From Pasteurella bettyae CCUG 2042 (lineage in GTDB: Bacteria > Pseudomonadota > Gammaproteobacteria > Enterobacterales > Pasteurellaceae), in NCBI RefSeq assembly GCF_000262245.1, contig NZ_AJSX01000033.1:1-64000 (forward strand): a stretch of 64,000 nucleotides of DNA, in the 5' to 3' direction. Positions within the stretch are counted from its first letter, which is position 1, and each line of letters opens with the position of its first letter. The translations under genes and the position numbers were made by a program. The notes below the pieces were generated by a model that saw only the letters and a program-made list of their open reading frames with translations, ran no database searches and was not told where the DNA came from. This document shows positions 1 through 8,424 of the stretch, one piece after another.

Positions 1-87
1 TTATTGGTTTAAAATTAGTTAAACAGAGAGAAAAGTGCGGTATTGATCTAGAAAATTTTAATACGCTATAAATCTCACTCAATTTGA

Positions 88-606
<519 letters not shown>

Positions 607-608
607 AA

Positions 609-640
609 AAAGTCCTAAAGAATTTCTTTAGGACTTTTTC
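609..640. terminator. Bidirectional intrinsic terminator
   Basis: A perfect 10-bp stem (AGTCCTAAAG / CTTTAGGACT) with a 5-base loop, preceded by an A-run and followed by a T-run. It lies between two convergent genes and can stop transcription from both sides. Confidence 0.85.
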
Positions 641-1504
641 TTAGCTTAATTGTTTAGCCATATTTGCTTTAAGTTCTTCCAACATTGCATAACGTTTTCG
701 ATACATTGAACGTTTCTTACTGGTGATTTCAGAAATATCTTTTGTTTCAAATGCTAAAGGCAATTCCCAATATTCTTGTAAAACTCCATCGCTTTCGCTA
801 AAAATAGCATCATAATCTACCACATAGCGTTTACTATTCACTAGGCGAGATTTATTTTGATATTTCTGTGGAATACCCAACAAGCGTTTATAACCAAGTA
901 CTTGGGTCAATCCTTTCATCGCTTCAACCATTAAATATGCTGGCCGTAAACCATGACATTGCTTAGTGAGTAACTTAACAATTTCTTTTGACCCTTCAAA
1001 ATTAGGCCCTTGAATTACGGCTATCAGTAATGCATCTTTAATTTGTCCAAAGGTCAATAAATAAATTAATTGTTGTGTATCTTTCTGACGTAATTCTAAT
1101 GCCCAAAATCCTTCCATCGGCTGATGTTCATTGATGTTTAATATTATTTCAAATCCATCAATAACTTCACCAAAACCAATAGGTTGTTCCCAAAGTTGAG
1201 GTAATTTCAATGTAGTCAAGCGTTGTGATAAAAATAATAAATTATCACAAATTGCTGAAAAGCGTTGTGAAGCACCAAAGCGTTTATCTAAAAAACGATG
1301 CACTAATGGGTAACTATAATTGGGACGAGCATTTAATAATGGAATTAATTCATCATGTTTGTTAACAAAGTCAGTAAACTGCTTAATTTTTCCTAAATGC
1401 AAGATCGAACGTAAACGATAACGTAAACGTTTCAAACGATATGATTTTTTACCACGATCAGGATAAATAGCCATCGGTTTTGGCCAACTGTATTTAACTG
1501 TCAT
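641..1504 (-). CDS. VirK/YbjX (DUF535) family protein
   Basis: A 287-aa protein of the DUF535 family. Family marks include a basic N-terminus, a central YLLTFG...IQGP stretch and the C-terminal YWELPLAFE...KKRSMYRKRY block. VirK of Shigella is linked to export of virulence factors, and relatives in other gamma-proteobacteria are linked to peptide resistance and outer-membrane stress; the biochemical activity is unknown. There is no signal peptide or membrane helix, so it is probably cytoplasmic. It is a single gene transcribed toward trmL. Confidence 0.8.
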   Translation of the reverse strand: MTVKYSWPKPMAIYPDRGKKSYRLKRLRYRLRSILHLGKIKQFTDFVNKHDELIPLLNARPNYSYPLVHRFLDKRFGASQRFSAICDNLLFLSQRLTTLKLPQLWEQPIGFGEVIDGFEIILNINEHQPMEGFWALELRQKDTQQLIYLLTFGQIKDALLIAVIQGPNFEGSKEIVKLLTKQCHGLRPAYLMVEAMKGLTQVLGYKRLLGIPQKYQNKSRLVNSKRYVVDYDAIFSESDGVLQEYWELPLAFETKDISEITSKKRSMYRKRYAMLEELKANMAKQLS

Positions 1505-1623
1505 ATATTCCCCTTAGATAAGGGCGATATTTTGCCATAAAAGTCGCACCTTTTGTATTTTTTTATCGTCCTTATCTATTTTATAAGGTATCCTATAGGG
1601 CAATTGTAAAGGTAGGAAATATA

Positions 1624-2241
1624 ATGTCAGAATTCAAATTGAATTATCATAAAACTCATTTTATGACCAGTGCAGCAAAAATTAATCAACTTCCCGAAGA
1701 CAGTGGTATTGAAATAGCTTTTGCTGGTCGTTCCAATGCGGGTAAATCAACGGCACTTAACGCATTAACTAATCAAAAGAACTTGGCTCGTACATCAAAG
1801 ACACCAGGTCGTACACAGTTAATCAACTTATTTGAAGTTGAACCTCAATGTAAATTAGTGGATTTACCTGGCTATGGTTATGCTGCGGTTCCTGAGCAAA
1901 TGAAATTACAATGGCAGAAATCTTTAGGAGAATATTTACAACATCGTGAATGTTTGCAAGGTGTAGTAATTCTAATGGATATTCGCCATCCGCTCAAAGA
2001 TCTTGACCAACAAATGATTGAATGGTCCGTCTCCTCAAATTTACCGATTTTATTACTATTAACAAAATCAGATAAATTGAGTCAAAGCGAAAGAAGCAAA
2101 CAAGTCAAAATGGTACGGGAAGCTATTCTCCCCTTCCAAGGCGATGTGCAAGTTGAGGCTTTTTCAGCTCAAAACAAATTAGGTATTGATAAACTTTCTT
2201 CAAAACTAAATAGTTGGTTTGCTCCACTTTTCACTGAATAA
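1624..2241 (+). CDS. engB: Ribosome biogenesis GTP-binding protein YsxC/EngB
   Basis: A 205-aa small GTPase needed for assembly of the large ribosomal subunit. GTPase motifs are in order: G1 GRSNAGKS (about residues 35-42), the threonine-containing switch TPGRTQ, G3 DLPGYG (about 80-85) and G4 TKSD (about 146-149). GRSNAGKS and the PGRTQ stretch are diagnostic for EngB. Length is normal. It lies directly upstream of comM and is separated from it by a paired uptake-signal hairpin, so the two are probably transcribed separately. Confidence 0.95.
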   Translation: MSEFKLNYHKTHFMTSAAKINQLPEDSGIEIAFAGRSNAGKSTALNALTNQKNLARTSKTPGRTQLINLFEVEPQCKLVDLPGYGYAAVPEQMKLQWQKSLGEYLQHRECLQGVVILMDIRHPLKDLDQQMIEWSVSSNLPILLLLTKSDKLSQSERSKQVKMVREAILPFQGDVQVEAFSAQNKLGIDKLSSKLNSWFAPLFTE

Positions 2242-2267
2242 TATTTTATTTTTGCGATCTTGCTCCC

Positions 2268-2309
2268 AAAAAGTGCGGTAAAATTTTTCAAAATTCTACC
2301 GCACTTTTA
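2268..2309. terminator. Inverted uptake-signal (USS) hairpin terminator
   Basis: Head-to-head copies of AAAGTGCGGTA and TACCGCACTTT form a stem after engB. In Pasteurellaceae this arrangement works as an intrinsic terminator as well as a DNA uptake signal. Confidence 0.8.
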
Positions 2310-2343
2310 TATTTCTGCTATTTGCATATTGTAAGGAGATAAT

Positions 2344-3203
2344 ATGTCATTAGCAGTTGTCTATTCTCGAGCATCTATGGGTGTACAAGCTCCCTTAGTT
2401 ACCATTGAAGTTCATATTAGTAATGGTAAGCCTGGATTTACTTTAGTTGGATTACCTGAAAAAACTGTCAAAGAAGCTCAAGATCGAGTTCGTAGTGCAT
2501 TGATTAACGCACAATTTAAATATCCAGCCAAAAGAATTACTGTCAATTTAGCACCCGCTGATTTACCTAAAGAGGGTGGACGTTTCGATTTACCTATTGC
2601 CATCGGTATGCTTGCCGCAATGGGTCATCTTGATGCACAAAAATTACATCAATTTGAGTTTATTGGTGAACTCGCATTAACAGGGGATCTACGTGGTATC
2701 CATGGGGTTATTCCTGCAATTCTTGCAGCTCTACAATCTAAACGCACGACAATTATTGCTCATCAAAATGCAAATGAGGCTGCACTGATATCTGATCATC
2801 AAAGCTATACAGCACGTTCATTATTAGAGGTTGTACAATTTCTTAATCACCAAATCAAACTTCCCTCTACCCTATCCATTAATCCATCAAACTCAGATCA
2901 AACTAGCCACTCTCCCATTCAAGATCTCAGAGATATCATTGGTCAACAACATGCCAAACGAGCATTAACTATTGCGGCGGCTGGGCAACATAACTTACTT
3001 TTTCTCGGTCCGCCAGGAACAGGCAAAACCATGTTAGCCAGCAGGCTGACTGGGCTCTTACCTGAAATGACTAATCATGAAGCGATTGAAACCGCCTCGG
3101 TGACCAGCTTAATTCATAATGAGCTTAATTTTAGTAACTGGAAAAGACGCCCGTTTAGAGCACCACATCATAGTGCATCTTTAGCTGCATTAGTGGGGGG
3201 AGG
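2344..3203 (+). pseudogene. comM: comM, 5' part, cut by the transposon
   Basis: The N-terminal ~287 residues of ComM/YifB, an AAA+ MCM-like helicase that drives branch migration of donor DNA during natural transformation. The Lon-protease-like N-domain and Walker A GPPGTGKT (about residues 222-229) are present. The frame runs through RAPHHSASLAALVGGG, then enters transposon DNA at 3204, adds about 17 foreign residues and stops at 3255. The rest of the gene resumes at 20117. Walker B and the sensor and arginine-finger regions lie in the other half, so neither piece should work. RBS AAGGAG precedes the ATG. Confidence 0.95.
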
Positions 3204-3246
3204 TGTTAAAATTACAAATAACTGTCAAACGATACAAATAATTGTC
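3204..3246 (+). repeat. Transposon left end with TnsB-type binding repeats
   Basis: The terminal inverted repeat begins TGTTAAAATTACAAATAA. Two direct copies 20 bp apart, TTACAAATAACTGTC (3212-3226) and ATACAAATAATTGTC (3232-3246), look like adjacent transposase-binding sites. Confidence 0.85.
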
Positions 3247-3310
3247 GCCTTATAATCTAGATCATTTATAATCTACTTACCTATTTAAGTGACTGAAAAG
3301 GAAGTGGATT

Positions 3311-5059
3311 ATGTCATATTTTGACGAGAATAATTTAGAGAGAGTTCGCTGGCGTTGTTCGCTTAATTTAGAAAAGTATTTTGAAAAACCTCTTCGCGGT
3401 TTTTACCATAAAGAACATGAGTACGTTGCTACTTGGTATGAAAACCGTCTTTCGCTAGATAAATCTAAAACACTTGTTGAAGTCACTTTTATCAATTTAA
3501 CCAATCCTACCTATACAAACAAGAAAACAGGTGAAGAGTACCAAAGTTTCTTCAAGATTGCCTTACCTATTAACTATCTACATAAAATTCCGTTCGGTAG
3601 CATTTGGAAAAATGGTGAATCGGAGTATAAGTTCAAGCTTAAAGAGTTTAAAGTTACCTTCTCAAAGAGTAAAGGATTGGCTTATAAGGCACTTTGGATG
3701 GATAAGGAATCACCACATCCATTTGAAGCGGATAAATATGTTTATCCATCTTATTTGAGAACATTTAAAGGGGACGGGAATCGGTTACTTGTTATTAAGC
3801 CTGAAGGTGATAGTAAGTCTTATATCGTTCATCCACTACACTTTTTTATGGCTCACTATGGTTATTCAAGTGAGTTAAAACGTATCTTGATTACAGACAG
3901 TTGGAGTAAGATTGAGAAAAAACTACACCTGAATGAATCCTTTGAAGAAAAAGGTGTATTTGTACCAAATAACCTTTCCACGAAAGATGCGGTCTTTCTT
4001 TATCACTTGAAACACGATGCTTATACAAAAGCAGTTGTAAAAGATGTAACAGCTAAGATCATTTTTTCTAAAGGTCAAGAAAATCCGAATTATCTTATTC
4101 CTTGCTGGCACGACAAACCAATCATGCTTTCATTCTATGGTATTGAGTTAGGAAATTCTGTGCTTTGCTGCCAGATTACAGGGATTAGCCAACCACAAGG
4201 CGAGCCAATTAACCTTTATTACCATTCTGCAATAAAAACAAATAAAGGTGGTAAAGGACAAAAAGACGGAGAACCTCAATACAGAACACGAAAACAAGAG
4301 CGAGAACATGAACTTGAAAAGCTCGATATTGCATTAGATAACGTGAATAACCTTGTAACGGCTGGTGTTATTGAACATCTGAAATTACTTGGTGAAGAGC
4401 GAACAATTAACCGTATTCAGCTTGTTCAAGAAACTGAAAAAGGTGGCAAAGTTAAATTCTTAAATTACGATGAACCAGAAAATTACGGTGTAGGTGAGAA
4501 ACAAGGAAAAACAGGTCTTACAGGCATTGCCAACTGTTTCTATGATATTCCAAATACGGATGAAATCAAAGGAAAATCACGCCTTGATACCGTTTGGGAA
4601 CATGCTAAACGCCTATGCAATGAACAAGGTGCTAAGGTCTATTGGTACACACCTAAACTAGGATTTAGGGAAAACGATAAGTTTACGTTAGTCTCATTAG
4701 AAGAAATCCTTGATTCTCTGGAACAATACTATCCAGCCGCAGCGTTAATATTGCGAGTAGATGTGCAACAAAGAACATTCTTTGTTCTAAGCTTTCCTGC
4801 AAGAAACGAAAAAGAAAACTCAGGTTTTAGTAGTGTTGTTTACGAACCTCAAAATATTCAACAATTCCTATCAGGTGAAGGTGACATTTATAGTCGAGAT
4901 GAAAACCTGTTCAAGCTATTGATTGAAATTGTATCAAGCGAAGGCGTAAGCAGCGATTACGTTGATTCTAAGGGCGGGAAAATGTCGTTATTTAGACATG
5001 TAGAAGCTATAAAGACAAACAATAACTGGGTTTGGAACGGTATTAAAAAATTACTCTAA
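3311..5059 (+). CDS. Putative TnsE-like transposon target selector
   Basis: A 582-aa cytoplasmic protein, the first gene inside the left end, with RBS AAAAGGAAG. It has no catalytic motif I recognise. The overall layout resembles Tn7 TnsE (538 aa): a beta-rich N-half, a block YLIPCWHDKP...GIELGNSVLCCQITG like TnsE's SFDPPPMQG...YLVEEIVGL, a basic linker (TRKQEREHELEK), and a C-terminal region ALILRVDVQQRTFFVLSF followed by a late H...W pattern like the TnsE C-domain. TnsE directs Tn7 to conjugal plasmids and replicating DNA. It lies apart from the tns operon, unlike in Tn7. The call rests on remembered pattern similarity, not alignment; an unrelated left-end protein is possible. Confidence 0.5.
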   Translation: MSYFDENNLERVRWRCSLNLEKYFEKPLRGFYHKEHEYVATWYENRLSLDKSKTLVEVTFINLTNPTYTNKKTGEEYQSFFKIALPINYLHKIPFGSIWKNGESEYKFKLKEFKVTFSKSKGLAYKALWMDKESPHPFEADKYVYPSYLRTFKGDGNRLLVIKPEGDSKSYIVHPLHFFMAHYGYSSELKRILITDSWSKIEKKLHLNESFEEKGVFVPNNLSTKDAVFLYHLKHDAYTKAVVKDVTAKIIFSKGQENPNYLIPCWHDKPIMLSFYGIELGNSVLCCQITGISQPQGEPINLYYHSAIKTNKGGKGQKDGEPQYRTRKQEREHELEKLDIALDNVNNLVTAGVIEHLKLLGEERTINRIQLVQETEKGGKVKFLNYDEPENYGVGEKQGKTGLTGIANCFYDIPNTDEIKGKSRLDTVWEHAKRLCNEQGAKVYWYTPKLGFRENDKFTLVSLEEILDSLEQYYPAAALILRVDVQQRTFFVLSFPARNEKENSGFSSVVYEPQNIQQFLSGEGDIYSRDENLFKLLIEIVSSEGVSSDYVDSKGGKMSLFRHVEAIKTNNNWVWNGIKKLL

Positions 5060-5075
5060 ATTTTAGGAAATCATA

Positions 5076-5441
5076 ATGAATAAAAGTTTCACACTATTAC
5101 TGTTGGCTATTTCAGGGATGAGCTATGCCAATTACAGTAACCAATATAACAATAATACCTACAACAATGTTCAGTATGGAAATACAACTTTCCATCAAGA
5201 CCCTCGCTACATGTATAACTACCGTCTCGGTAACTCAGGACCTTACACCTACAATTACAATGTAGAAGATATGAACGGCTCAGGAGCTTATGGAGACTGC
5301 ACGATGACAGGCAAATATGGCGATTGTACACTCATTAATGAAAATGGTGACGAGGTGTACGCTGACGCTGAATGGATCCGTAATGGTGTAATGATTGTCA
5401 TTGATGAATATGGCAATGAATATGAAATGGAAGCCCAATAA
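5076..5441 (+). CDS. Small secreted Tyr/Asn-rich protein of unknown function
   Basis: A 121-aa protein with a clear signal peptide (MNKSFTLLLLAISGMSYA, likely cut after SYA). The next ~50 residues are rich in Asn and Tyr. After that come two Gly-Asp-Cys repeats (AYGDCTMTGKYGDCTL), whose cysteines could form a disulfide, and an acidic tail (DEYGNEYEMEAQ). It starts 17 bases after the TnsE-like gene and is probably co-transcribed. I do not recognise the family. A secreted protein is unusual next to a transposition gene and may be cargo affecting the cell surface. Confidence 0.65.
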   Translation: MNKSFTLLLLAISGMSYANYSNQYNNNTYNNVQYGNTTFHQDPRYMYNYRLGNSGPYTYNYNVEDMNGSGAYGDCTMTGKYGDCTLINENGDEVYADAEWIRNGVMIVIDEYGNEYEMEAQ

Positions 5442-5479
5442 AATACTTATTAATACTCTAACTATAAATTTTAATTATT

Positions 5480-8347
5480 ATGAATAACGAACAGAATAAT
5501 CTAACTATAACCCCTAATTTTATAGGTAAACTTTTTGGAAAATTAAAAAAAGCAGAACTAAATTGCGATGGGATCTCATGCACGTCTAAGAATGGTGATG
5601 TAAGTCAGTATTCAATCAAAGACATCAAATATTTTCCCACTCTTAGTAAGAGTTTACTAGGGAATGGTATTAACTTTAAGTTAAATGAGTCAGCTATTTC
5701 ATTCAGATTCTTATCAAAAAAGAATATTGATCTTTTTCATGAAAAATTAGAAGAGGTTATTGCAAATAATCTTGAAAATGGATTTAAGTTTATTGCTGGT
5801 GATTTCGATACTCTTACTCAGAAACAGTTCCTTAGAGACTCTGATATACCACAACTAAATGATAAATTAAAACCTATTGTCTCAAGATACTCTGACGATA
5901 AAGAGATTTTTAATAAACACTTCAGTAGTAATTTGATTAAGAAATTAGATTATATTTGTTCTAACTTTGACTCTAATGGACTAAATAAAGAGCAAGTAAG
6001 AAAAGATTATGAAGAAAATATCTTAAAATCTCGGAAGGATTTTTTCGATGTAGTTGAATCAAACCCATTGACGCAACAGCAAAGACTTTCTGTTATTCGA
6101 AACAATGATATTAATATGGTATTAGCTGCCGCTGGTACTGGAAAAACATCAGTGATGGTTGCTAAAGCGCTTGATTTAATTGATTCGGGGAAAGCCACAA
6201 GTGATGAAATACTTATTCTTGCTTATAACAAAGATGCTGCGACAGAATTAACAGAACGATTAGAAGAACGCGCAAAACAAGCTAACTTAGAATTAGCTGT
6301 ACCGCCAAGCATATCAACTTTTCATGCTCTGGGGCGTAATATCATAAAAAGTTGCGGAAAATCAGTTCGCTTATCTAAATTTGTAGAAGATACAGCCAAA
6401 TTAGATTTATGGTTTACCAAGTGGCTAGAAAATTACATTAAGGAAGATCCTGATAATTTACCTTTATTCTTATTGTTATCTTATCAACCAGTCGATCCAT
6501 TCCAATTTAAAACTAAAGGAGAATACGATAGGTACATTCGAGATAATGAATATAGAACCTTACAAGGTGAGCGCGTCAGAGGCTATCAAGAACTACTTAT
6601 TGCGAACTGGTTGTTTATGAATGGTATTCAGTATGAATACGAACCTCGATATGTATCAAAACGACGTATTGAGATTGGGTTTGATTATAAGCCTGATTTT
6701 GGATTAGGAGATGGTGTTTACCTAGAGCACTTTGGTATTGATAGACAAGGTAGAACCCGCCCTGATATTGATTCTGTAAAATACAATGCTGATATTGAGA
6801 AAAAGCGGTTACTACATCAAGAACATAATACAATTTTACTTGAGACATACCATTACAATTGGACTGAAAATAGTCTCTACAAACGCTTAGAACAGCTAAT
6901 GCAAGAACAATTCATTGCTATTCGTCCTAGAACAGATAAAGAATTAAGAGATGCGTTAGAAGAATCAAGTATCTTTAAGGAAGGAAAAAATAGATACTTG
7001 AAATGCTTGCAGGCTATTCGTACAGAAAGATTAAATTACGCACAAGTTTTAAAACGTCTGACCGATGCCAATATTGTGTATGCTAAAGAGTACGCCACAT
7101 TTTTAATGCGTATTCACGATGCTTATGTAAAACAATTAAGTGATGCTCAAGAAATTGATTTTGACGATATGATTTTACAGGCAACTTCCCTGATTAAAGA
7201 CGGTAGTTTTAAACCTAAATGGAAACATATTTTAGTAGATGAATTTCAAGATATTTCAATGGCTCGTTTAGAGTTATTAAAAGAAATTTATCAAAAAGGA
7301 CCTAGACCAATCTGGACTGTTGTTGGTGATGACTGGCAGTCTATTTATCGTTTTTCTGGTGGTAAATTAGAAGTAACTACTCAATTCAATAAAATGATTG
7401 GCTCTCATACACTGAGTAAATTAGAGAAAACTTACCGTTACAACAATAGTATTGCTGATACCGCAGGGCATTTTATTATGCAAAATCCTGAACAATACAA
7501 AAAGAATGTTGTAACTCATACTCAAGTAAGTGAATCCTGTGTTCACTTACATGATTCTTACATTGTGAAAAATGGAGAAAAACAAAGTAATATCAGTTTA
7601 AAAGCATTCGAAATTTACAAAAAAATCCGTGAGCAACATCCAGAAGCATCGATTGCAGTCCTTGCAAGATACAGATACCTAATCAAAGAAGCTAAAGATG
7701 CCATTAAAGATCAAAATGTGAAGTTTTGGACTTTTCATGGTTCTAAAGGGTTGGAGGCTGATTACTGTATCTTATTAGGATTCTTTCAAGGTAAAACTGG
7801 TTTCCCAAATGAAAATAAAGAAGAAGCTGTTATCGAAGCGTTATTACCAACGCTTGATGACTACCCTCACTCCGAAGAGCGCCGTCTTTTTTATGTAGCT
7901 TTAACGCGAGCTAAAAAAGAAAGTTACTTAATTGCAGATGTGAATGCTCCATCGGAATTTATTAACGAATTATTATCACCGCAGTATAAACTTAATATTG
8001 TGTCTGATGGCTTTAAAAGTAAATATAGAAAAATCTTTAAGTGTCCTGTATGTAGTACAGGTTACTTTGTGTTAAAAGCAGGGAGATTCGGTAACTTTTA
8101 TTCTTGTACATCAGGATCTGTTTGTCGCTCCTCACCTAGAATTTGTGAAAAATGTGGTTCACCTTCAGTTGATACAGCGAACATGAGCATTTGTCAAAAT
8201 CCAAATTGTCAAAACTCATTTCCTATTTGTGATAAATGCGGTCGTCCTATGCGATTAAGAGAAGGTAAATTTGGTAAATTCTGGGGGTGCTCTCGGTATG
8301 GAATTAAAGACGATCCATGCTCAAACACACGAAAATATTTTATATAA
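5480..8347 (+). CDS. DNA helicase IV-type UvrD helicase with nuclease-like insert and zinc ribbons
   Basis: A 955-aa SF1A helicase close in plan to E. coli HelD (684 aa) but much longer. Walker A AAAGTGKTS is near residues 215-224, motif II VDEFQD near 585, motif VI ERRLFYVALTRAKK near 799. Between the helicase halves (about 367-457) is an insert with GYQELLIANWLFMNGI, then YKPDF and YLEHFG, the spacing of a PD-(D/E)xK nuclease fold. The C-terminus (from about 854) has several CPVC / CEKCG / CDKCG zinc ribbons like those of topoisomerase I. It probably unwinds and cuts DNA, acting in repair or defence against foreign DNA. Cargo gene, 77 bases upstream of the Detocs-like operon. Confidence 0.85.
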   Translation: MNNEQNNLTITPNFIGKLFGKLKKAELNCDGISCTSKNGDVSQYSIKDIKYFPTLSKSLLGNGINFKLNESAISFRFLSKKNIDLFHEKLEEVIANNLENGFKFIAGDFDTLTQKQFLRDSDIPQLNDKLKPIVSRYSDDKEIFNKHFSSNLIKKLDYICSNFDSNGLNKEQVRKDYEENILKSRKDFFDVVESNPLTQQQRLSVIRNNDINMVLAAAGTGKTSVMVAKALDLIDSGKATSDEILILAYNKDAATELTERLEERAKQANLELAVPPSISTFHALGRNIIKSCGKSVRLSKFVEDTAKLDLWFTKWLENYIKEDPDNLPLFLLLSYQPVDPFQFKTKGEYDRYIRDNEYRTLQGERVRGYQELLIANWLFMNGIQYEYEPRYVSKRRIEIGFDYKPDFGLGDGVYLEHFGIDRQGRTRPDIDSVKYNADIEKKRLLHQEHNTILLETYHYNWTENSLYKRLEQLMQEQFIAIRPRTDKELRDALEESSIFKEGKNRYLKCLQAIRTERLNYAQVLKRLTDANIVYAKEYATFLMRIHDAYVKQLSDAQEIDFDDMILQATSLIKDGSFKPKWKHILVDEFQDISMARLELLKEIYQKGPRPIWTVVGDDWQSIYRFSGGKLEVTTQFNKMIGSHTLSKLEKTYRYNNSIADTAGHFIMQNPEQYKKNVVTHTQVSESCVHLHDSYIVKNGEKQSNISLKAFEIYKKIREQHPEASIAVLARYRYLIKEAKDAIKDQNVKFWTFHGSKGLEADYCILLGFFQGKTGFPNENKEEAVIEALLPTLDDYPHSEERRLFYVALTRAKKESYLIADVNAPSEFINELLSPQYKLNIVSDGFKSKYRKIFKCPVCSTGYFVLKAGRFGNFYSCTSGSVCRSSPRICEKCGSPSVDTANMSICQNPNCQNSFPICDKCGRPMRLREGKFGKFWGCSRYGIKDDPCSNTRKYFI

Positions 8348-8424
8348 ATCATTCATAAATAAGTTAGTCTGGTATATCTAATATACCCCATCAAAAATTT
8401 AAAAAAATGAAGTAAGTAACAGTT

